NCBI RefSeq assembly: GCF_036347055.1
Contig: NZ_CP108882.1
Location: 6,188,001 to 6,252,000 of the forward strand
DNA: 64,000 nucleotides
Direction: 5' to 3'
From: Streptomyces sp. NBC_00820
GTDB taxonomy: Bacteria > Actinomycetota > Actinomycetes > Streptomycetales > Streptomycetaceae
Positions 60,001-64,000 of this stretch are shown here, piece by piece. Within the stretch, counting starts at the first letter, position 1; each line of letters opens with the position of its first letter. Position numbers and translations under genes: made by a program. Below the pieces are notes generated by a model. The model saw nothing but the letters and a program-made list of their open reading frames with translations, had not been told where the DNA came from and searched no databases.

Positions 60001-60150
60001 GTCCAGTACAAGCCGAGCTACCTGGAAAGGCAGACCGTGACGGCACTGCTCGCGCTCTACCGCACCGTGCTCTTCGACTCGATCGCCCAACCCGGCCTGG
60101 CACTGCAGGACATCGCGCCGAGCGGCCTTTCCGAGGAGACGGACCAGTGA
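54067..60150 (+). CDS. Hybrid PKS-NRPS: ACP-KS-AT-AT-ACP-C
   Basis: The 2027-residue protein has an N-terminal ACP (HQYGLDSANLS, Ser45). The ketosynthase (about 102-515) has Cys264 in DAACAGS, His399 in ECHGSATPLGDP and His437 in KSNVGHLEAAAG. Two consecutive acyltransferases follow: AT1 about 598-900 with Ser690 in VVGQSVGEF and APHSP, and AT2 about 1030-1330 with Ser1123 in VVGHSLGEA and PVHSP. A second ACP (FGLDSMLAIRL, Ser1455) and a C-terminal condensation domain (about 1575-2027, HHIASDAAS at 1708-1716) complete it. No KR, DH or ER domain is present. The specificity motifs are neither malonyl HAFH nor methylmalonyl YASH. It would extend a chain by one unreduced ketide and condense it with an amino acid carried by the next protein. 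The next gene overlaps by GTGA. Confidence 0.9.
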   Translation: MPQRHAAQDSYAITEFLISHVVELMDLSKDAVDRWTPMHQYGLDSANLSALAAALSEFLGWKVPVTWMWQYPTIDELSRALADGPRTARTAAPVNARRTASYEPVAIVGIGCRFPGGPDPSSFWRLLVEGRDAVGPVPAGRRDLLNDKVRWGGFIDGIDRFDPLFFGISPREAVQMDPQQRLVLELAWEALEDAGVAPHSLVGSDTGVFMASCWGDYAALAHYRGPDSQITPHTATGMHDGIIANRVSYILGLQGPSMAIDAACAGSLVSVHVGCQSIWMGESELVLAGGVNLSFVSDYYTAMDAMGALAPDGRCKSFDARADGYVRGEGAGVVVLAPLSVALERDLPVYCLIKGSSSNNDGLSNGMTAPNPQAQEKMLRTAYQRAGIDPSLVDYIECHGSATPLGDPIEANAIGAVLGGDRAQPLRLGSVKSNVGHLEAAAGIVGLVKLALSMRNGVLPPSLHYTAPNPQIMFDEYNLTVQDRLTAWPRRSDARRGGVSSFGFGGAICHVAVEELPRPESALLLLAADSQEALADKALALREENDLRTVCGRTPGDGRFRLAATARDMTELRARLEAFRTGAPDPALSVGEATERKPRVSFLFSGNGSQWLGMGRQLLAGTPVFRRSMMKSDRRMRELLGFSLVDQLLAPDGRIDDMDVFQPLLFSLQVALADTWRSLGVEPDVVVGQSVGEFAASYIAGALDFEDASRLAAHHGRLLQQLAVGHGEGIVVMAGTDAVRQYLTGRLTVSGRNGLNSTLVTGTPQEIDELIQRLTDDGVTSHRVRMGHAPHSPLVDHVLAPLRAELADIRPRTTRIPMISTVTGALVDGAELGPDYWADNLRQEIRMVDALTNLRDHDIDAVIEISPHPVLLKSVSEILTATTLPSLRRGADEASTLLGSLGALYTAGLSVAPSPFIAGDRGRHVTPGGGDVAADGQVHLVPVTARTPAALADTCRELSNHVERDAGLRVSDLAYTLATRRTHHSRRIALFARNRQEVLDGLARVAAGQPHPDVVTGAGAGAGAGNGDRRVALVFSGGGTQWVGMGRELMRSHTGFRTSMHACDAAVRRAGGCSVLDALAAPADQARFEEMDVQQPVLFALQVSLAKVWLELGIQPTAVVGHSLGEAAAACVAGALSLDDAARVVVARSHLLEHKAAPGAMISVDLPEEELRPWLAPYAGQAAVAVVNSPTSAAVSGSPEAVGALEADLRGDGISTRRIRVERPVHSPGMDPLVQPLRESIDGITPLANTIEFRSTALADTVNPVADVDYWVHNLRNQVRFAETIGALVDDGIGTFVEIGPHETLRGAVEEIALTRGAQVHAINSLRRDESDVRCLLGAVASLYVRGLPLVLDSLFADDVEVVETPLVQWQKDRHWLDTDPRPRVAPAPAPAPATGTVAEPVAGTAAEPSAEPAAGTAGNRPLAEVVLGEIADVLGVPASTLGEGTGPRDFGLDSMLAIRLVNRLQSLFGQRVSPVVFLDGRNTSEVVAHIVEVVGGPAPASAAAPPATEATPDRTPQAPPKAAAAPAPRAEPTPTFLDDLSELDAEELLDELAARGLLDPTDEPALDQLGADGLGLELAPASHGQASLWFMQMVAPDAVPYNFMVAARIRTAVDEKALDRAVRAVVERHPALRTVFVEAGGRPYQVVLDEPEYEFVVVDSTDRDDEQAREDLAAYGHLPLDLDNGPLVRVVLMARGPADHYLLVLVHHIASDAASADVMIRELQEYYEGADPADSAPVPPYTEFVEWERQWLAGPAADTALAWWSEKLADPPAHLDLSAKVRPPGVTYEGRDLTFRWNAEETRLLKEFAVREGVSVSTVVLAGFFATLNRAAAAEDSVLATAIAQRAEPGWESAIGYYLNTVLVRAKPAGDRSFRDLLGEVHAFSLGLLEHMNYPLDLLASALKPPRAEGRSPWFDVVVNWLSSEAFSRSVKLFHGIGDTIAPDAALPLEPLQVRRHLAKFDLEISMADIDGEVVGHVQYKPSYLERQTVTALLALYRTVLFDSIAQPGLALQDIAPSGLSEETDQ
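57114..57141 (+). repeat. Hexamer repeat GGGCGC x4 in the AT1-AT2 linker
   Basis: Four perfect copies of GGGCGC and a partial fifth encode a Gly-Ala linker (GAGAGAGAG) ahead of the second acyltransferase. The tract keeps frame. Confidence 0.85.
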
Positions 60151-61979
60151 CCGAGACCCTGCACTCCGAGTTCGTCGAACAGGCGGCCAAGAACCCCGGC
60201 GCGCCCGCGGTCTACTCCGACGCCGGCGTCCTGACCTACGACGAGCTGAACGAGCGGTCCCGCGTGCTGGCCGAACGGCTCGTCGCCGAAGGCGCCGGCC
60301 CCGGTGTCCCGGTCGGCATCTGCGTCGAGCGCACGCCCGACTTGATCGTCGGCATCCTGGCCGCCCTGCGCGCAGGCTCCTGCTACGTACCGCTCGACCC
60401 CGGCTACCCGGCGGACCGCCTGGACTTCATGGTCCGCGACAGCGGGACCCGCCTGCTGCTGACCACGCCCGCGTCACGGGCCCACTGCCCGGCCGGTCCG
60501 ACCGTGGTCGTGCTGGGCGAGACCGTGACGACCGAGCCCGGCGCGAAGCCCGCGCCGGTCGTGCCCGGCGACACCGCGTACGTCATCTACACGTCGGGAT
60601 CCACCGGCACGCCGAAGGGCGTGGCCGTCCGGCACAGCGGCTGCGTCGCCATGCTGGCCGAGATGGACCGGATCTTCGAGGGCTGCGACCTGAGCGGTGT
60701 GTCGGCGGCGAGCTCGGTCTGCTTCGACATGTCCGTGATGGAGATCTTCGCCGCGCTGTGCCGCGGCGGCGCCGTCGTGCTGGTGGAGAGCGCCGCCCAC
60801 CTGCCGGAGAGCCGCCACATCGACAGGATCACCCACCTCAACGTCGTACCGTCGGTGATGAACGGCCTGCTCGACGCCGACGTCCTCCCCCCGAAGGTTC
60901 GCACGATCGTGTTCGGCGGTGAGGCACTGCGGCGCAAGCTCGTGGACCGGGCGTACCGGGAGACCGGCGCCGACCGGGTCTTCAACGCCTACGGCCCCAC
61001 CGAGGGGACCGTCTTCTGCTCGTTCGGGCTGGTGCCGCGGGACTCGGCCGACGAACCGACGATCGGCACGCCGTCGACCGGCGCCCGTGTGTACGTGCTC
61101 GACGAGAACCTGAGGCGACTACCCGCAGGCGAGTTCGGTGAGCTCTACCTCGGCGGCGCCGGCCTCGCCCACGGCTACGTCAACCGGCCGCGCACCACGG
61201 CCGAACGGTTCGTGCCCGACCCGTTCCTGGACGGCGAACGCATGTACCGCACCGGTGACGTCGTCAAGTTCACCGCCGACGGCGAGCTCCAGTTCGGCGG
61301 CCGCGTCGACCACCAGGTCAAGCTCCGTGGATACCGCATCGAACTGGAAGAGGTCGAGGCCCGGCTGACCGGCTGCCCCGAGGTCAGGGAAGCCGCCGCC
61401 GCCGTGCAGGGCAACAGGCTCGTCGGCTACGTCGTGCCCGAGGGCGACGACCACCCGCGAGGCGGCGCGTGGCCGGACGCCGGACGACAGGGCGCCATCA
61501 CCGGCAAGCTCGCCGCCGAGCTGCCCGACTACATGGTGCCGGCGACGATCGTGTTCCTCGCCGCCCTTCCGCTGGGGCCCGGCGGGAAGCTCGACCGCGC
61601 CGCGCTCCCCGAGCCGCCGGCCACCGACACCGCCGTCGCGGGGACCTTGACGGCCGCCGGCACGCCGACCGAGGTGGCGCTGTCCGAGATATGGGGCCAG
61701 CTGCTCGGCCTCGAACCCGCGAGCATCGACGTCCGGGCCGCCTTCTACGACCTCGGCGGTGACTCGCTGCTGCTCATCCGGCTGGCCAGGCTGATGACCC
61801 GGCGATTCGACCGCCGCGTCCGCGTGCCCGATCTCTTCAGTTTCCGTGACATCTCCTCCCTCGGCCGCTGGCTCGACGAGGAGAGCGGCGCCGAGCCCGA
61901 GGCCGTCCAGTCGGCCCGCCGTCGAGCCGGCGCCCGCCGCGCCGCACTGCGTCACCGCGGTACCCCCACCGGCAGCTGA
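60147..61979 (+). CDS. NRPS adenylation-carrier didomain (A-PCP)
   Basis: The 610-residue protein has A3 YVIYTSGSTGTPKGVA, A4 CFDMSVMEIFAALCRGG, A5 NAYGPTEGTVF, A7 MYRTGDVV, A8 RVDHQVKLRGYRIELEEVE and A10 GPGGKLDRAAL. A carrier domain follows with FYDLGGDSLLLIRL (Ser540). Pocket residues read by eye, D-M-M-N-V-G-A-V-F, fit no code I know, so substrate is open. It starts at GTG 60147 in a GTGA overlap with the PKS and lacks its own C domain; the C domain at the end of the preceding protein is the natural partner. The basic C-terminal tail (ARRRAGARRAALRHRG) may dock with the following KS. Confidence 0.9.
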   Translation: MTETLHSEFVEQAAKNPGAPAVYSDAGVLTYDELNERSRVLAERLVAEGAGPGVPVGICVERTPDLIVGILAALRAGSCYVPLDPGYPADRLDFMVRDSGTRLLLTTPASRAHCPAGPTVVVLGETVTTEPGAKPAPVVPGDTAYVIYTSGSTGTPKGVAVRHSGCVAMLAEMDRIFEGCDLSGVSAASSVCFDMSVMEIFAALCRGGAVVLVESAAHLPESRHIDRITHLNVVPSVMNGLLDADVLPPKVRTIVFGGEALRRKLVDRAYRETGADRVFNAYGPTEGTVFCSFGLVPRDSADEPTIGTPSTGARVYVLDENLRRLPAGEFGELYLGGAGLAHGYVNRPRTTAERFVPDPFLDGERMYRTGDVVKFTADGELQFGGRVDHQVKLRGYRIELEEVEARLTGCPEVREAAAAVQGNRLVGYVVPEGDDHPRGGAWPDAGRQGAITGKLAAELPDYMVPATIVFLAALPLGPGGKLDRAALPEPPATDTAVAGTLTAAGTPTEVALSEIWGQLLGLEPASIDVRAAFYDLGGDSLLLIRLARLMTRRFDRRVRVPDLFSFRDISSLGRWLDEESGAEPEAVQSARRRAGARRAALRHRGTPTGS

Positions 61980-62016
61980 GCCGCCTTTCGACTCGACCCG
62001 AAGCAGGAGCCGTCCC

Positions 62017-63801
62017 ATGACCGAAAGCCCCGAGCAGGACCACGACCCGGGTGATGTGGCCGTCATCGGCATGTCCCTCCGGGCACCCGGAGCCCCCACC
62101 AAGGAACAGTTCTGGGACAACCTCGTGCACGGCAGGGAGTCCGTGTCGTTCCTCGCCAAGGACGACATCCACGTGGACGAGACCCTGATCCACAGCCCGT
62201 TCTACGTGCGGGCCTGCGGAGTGCTCGACACCTACGACAAGTTCGACCCGTCGGTGTTCGGCATCAGCGACCGGATGGCGGTCGCGATGACACCGGAGAA
62301 CCGGCTGTTCCTGGAGAGCGCGTGGGAGACGCTCGAGGACGGCTCCTACGACCCGGACCGGATCAGGGGCGAGGTGGGCATCTACGGCGCCAACAACCCG
62401 CAGACCGCCGCGCTCTACAGCTCCCCGCCGGACCGGGTCTCGGTCGGCCCCGAGGCGATCGAGGCCAGTCTGGCGTGGTCGCCGGACACCATGACCTCCA
62501 ACGCCCTGTACTACATGGGGCTGACCGGCGAGGCCGTCACCGTCGCCGCTGTCTGCGCCGGCTTCCACTACGCGGTGCACCTGGCCTGCCAGTCGCTGCT
62601 GCTCGGCCAGACCGACATGGCGATCGCCGGCGGCGCCATGGTCCGTCTGCCGCACCCCCGAGGTCACCTGTGGGAGGAGAACCGCGTCCTGTCGAAGGAC
62701 GGTCACTGCCGTCCCTTCGACGCCAACGGCACCGGCACCGCGCTGTCCAGCGGTGTCGTCACGGTACTGCTCAAGCCGCTGGCACAGGCCGTCGCCGACC
62801 GCGACCACGTCTACGCCGTGGTCAAGGGTTCGGCCGTCAACAACAACGGTGTCAGCGCGGTGGCCTACGGTCTGGCACAGCCGGAGCGGCTGAGCGCGTG
62901 CATCGCCAACGCCATGGAGGTCGGTGGCGTCACCCCGGACACCGTGTCCATGTACGAGGCCAACGGTCTCGGGTTGCCGATGACCGACGAACTCGAGGTG
63001 CACGCGGCGAACATGGCGTTCGGCAAGCAGACCGGCACCACCTCGATCGGCGGGGTCAAGGGCAACGTGGGCCACGGCGGCGTGGTGTCGGGCGGCTTCG
63101 GTGCGATGAAGGCCGTGATGGCCCTGTACCACAGGAAGCTGCCCGCGACGATCAACCTGACGGAGGTCAACCAGGACCTCGACCTCCCCAGCACCCCGTT
63201 CGTGCCGCAGCTGGAGACGGCCGACTGGGAACCGGAGTCCGGGATCCGGCGTGCGGGCATCACCTCGCTCGGCGGTGGTGGCTACAACGCGCACCTGGTG
63301 CTGGAAGAGCCGCCGACGGCCGCCGGACGTGCCCCCGAGGCCGACGGCAGGCCGCGCCTGGCCACGCTGTCCGCCCTGGACGACGAAGCGCTGGCCCGTC
63401 AGCGCGCGAGGCTGAAGGACTGGCTGGAGGCCGACCCCGGCCTGCGCCTGGACGACGTCTGCTTCAGCCTCAACATGGGCCGCAAGGTGATGGCCCGCCG
63501 GTGGGCGGCCGTGGTCCGCAGCCGTGCGGAGCTGATCGCGGCGCTCTCCGCGGACTCCCCGGCAGGCATGGCCGTCGAGACCGCGACCGCGCCGCGGGTG
63601 GCTGTCGACTCCTTTCCCCGCAACGACAACGGGATCGTGCGGTCCGGGACGGACGCACAGGCGCTGTCCGACCTGGCCGCCGCCTGGGTCGGCGGCCAAC
63701 AGGTGGACTTCGCCGCCCTGCACGCCGGGGAGGCCAGCCACCGCGTGCCGCTGCCCGCGTACCCGTTCCGGCCGCGCCGGTTCTGGCGTACGGACTGGTG
63801 A
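62017..63801 (+). CDS. AT-less ketosynthase with first catalytic His replaced by Asn
   Basis: The 594-residue protein is a type I ketosynthase (residues 12-430). The nucleophile Cys180 is in VAAVCAGFHY and His353 in GNVGHGGVV. The His of the EAHGTGT motif is Asn316 in YEANGLGLPMTD, so the usual Cys-His-His triad is Cys-Asn-His. After a KS-AT linker (about 440-520), sequence jumps straight to the post-AT tail (LPAYPFRPRRFWRTDW at the C-terminus), as if an acyltransferase had been cut out. AGGAG lies 7 nt before ATG 62017. It follows the A-PCP gene by 37 nt and overlaps the P450 start. Standard decarboxylative extension may be impaired, and another condensation or transfer role is possible. Confidence 0.85.
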   Translation: MTESPEQDHDPGDVAVIGMSLRAPGAPTKEQFWDNLVHGRESVSFLAKDDIHVDETLIHSPFYVRACGVLDTYDKFDPSVFGISDRMAVAMTPENRLFLESAWETLEDGSYDPDRIRGEVGIYGANNPQTAALYSSPPDRVSVGPEAIEASLAWSPDTMTSNALYYMGLTGEAVTVAAVCAGFHYAVHLACQSLLLGQTDMAIAGGAMVRLPHPRGHLWEENRVLSKDGHCRPFDANGTGTALSSGVVTVLLKPLAQAVADRDHVYAVVKGSAVNNNGVSAVAYGLAQPERLSACIANAMEVGGVTPDTVSMYEANGLGLPMTDELEVHAANMAFGKQTGTTSIGGVKGNVGHGGVVSGGFGAMKAVMALYHRKLPATINLTEVNQDLDLPSTPFVPQLETADWEPESGIRRAGITSLGGGGYNAHLVLEEPPTAAGRAPEADGRPRLATLSALDDEALARQRARLKDWLEADPGLRLDDVCFSLNMGRKVMARRWAAVVRSRAELIAALSADSPAGMAVETATAPRVAVDSFPRNDNGIVRSGTDAQALSDLAAAWVGGQQVDFAALHAGEASHRVPLPAYPFRPRRFWRTDW

Positions 63802-64000
63802 CCGTGAGCACGTGGGCACCGGGCACCGTGGACCTGGGCGATCCGGACACCTTCGCGGACCACGACCTCGACGAGTTCTGGCGCACCCTGCGGGACACCG
63901 CCCCGGTGTCCTGGAACCCTCCGGCCGACGGCCGCCGGGGATTTTGGGTGCTCTCCCGTTACGACGACATCATGGCCACCTACCGGGACGACGTGAACTT
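63798..64000 (+). CDS. Cytochrome P450, N-terminal fragment (continues beyond window)
   Basis: The first 67 codons are present. DPDTFADHDLDEFWRTLRDT, PVSW and GFWVLSRYDDIMATYRD match the N-terminal A/B-helix and first beta-sheet of bacterial P450s. The heme-binding Cys lies outside the window. GTG 63798 overlaps the KS stop (GTGA); GTG 63804 is an alternative. It is coupled to the PKS/NRPS operon, so it probably hydroxylates or crosslinks a chain intermediate. The stop and any further genes are unseen. Confidence 0.85.
   Translation, partial: MTVSTWAPGTVDLGDPDTFADHDLDEFWRTLRDTAPVSWNPPADGRRGFWVLSRYDDIMATYRDDVN

Noticed and set aside
1..64000. tRNA or rRNA genes, CRISPR arrays, insertion sequences, TTA codons in biosynthetic genes.
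   Set aside because: None was found on reading; the scan was by eye, so a short tRNA could still be missed.

Overview
The window is very GC-rich, uses GTG and TTG starts freely, and is packed with coupled genes that overlap by ATGA or GTGA. Together with the gene families present (streptogrisin-like protease, StrR-type regulator, modular NRPS/PKS) this indicates a Streptomyces or close relative. No tRNA, rRNA, CRISPR array, insertion sequence or integrase was seen.

Region A (1-16.1 kb) holds secreted enzymes and sugar uptake. It contains the tail of a galactose-oxidase-like protein, a frameshifted DyP-related ORF, a secreted S1 protease, a GH127 beta-L-arabinofuranosidase with ricin-type repeats, a PA14/GH2 glycosidase, a LacI regulator, a complete YtfQ-R-T-YjfF type furanose ABC importer, and a GH76 alpha-1,6-mannanase. 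Three near-copies of the palindrome TTCCAACGTTGGAA lie upstream of the GH2 gene, the importer and the GH76 gene, so these probably form one LacI regulon.

Region B (16.2-19.2 kb) holds four small or poorly characterised genes: a small Cys protein, a DUF3293 protein, a Cys-rich hypothetical and a TOPRIM protein.

Region C (19.4-42.8 kb) is biosynthetic. It has two sulfotransferases, a CysC-like protein with a ruined P-loop, a B12-type radical SAM enzyme, two sulfatase-fold hydrolases, an amidinotransferase-family enzyme, two related methyltransferases (one fused to the ATPase half of GyrB), a rubrerythrin-like protein, a StrR/NovG-like activator and an exporter. It also has a coupled operon of HisRS-like protein, carrier protein, adenylation domain, C-A-PCP-reductase NRPS and GNAT-fold transferase. 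The sulfotransferase/sulfatase/radical SAM/amidinotransferase set resembles the genes I recall for 5'-O-sulfamate formation in nucleocidin.

Region D (42.9-51.7 kb) encodes 7-deazapurine synthesis as in tubercidin: QueD, QueE (frameshifted as read), FolE, an IMPDH/GMP reductase homologue, a PRTase, a UbiD-like decarboxylase, a Nudix hydrolase and an exporter. C and D together predict a sulfamoylated 7-deazaadenosine-type nucleoside, perhaps carrying a peptidyl or aminoacyl group.

Region E (51.8-64 kb) has a DHA2 exporter, a 931-bp gene-free stretch, then a coupled PKS/NRPS operon: an ACP-KS-AT-AT-ACP-C protein, an A-PCP protein, a KS lacking its AT and one catalytic His, and the start of a P450 that runs off the end. 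Whether E belongs to the same pathway as C and D cannot be decided from sequence alone.
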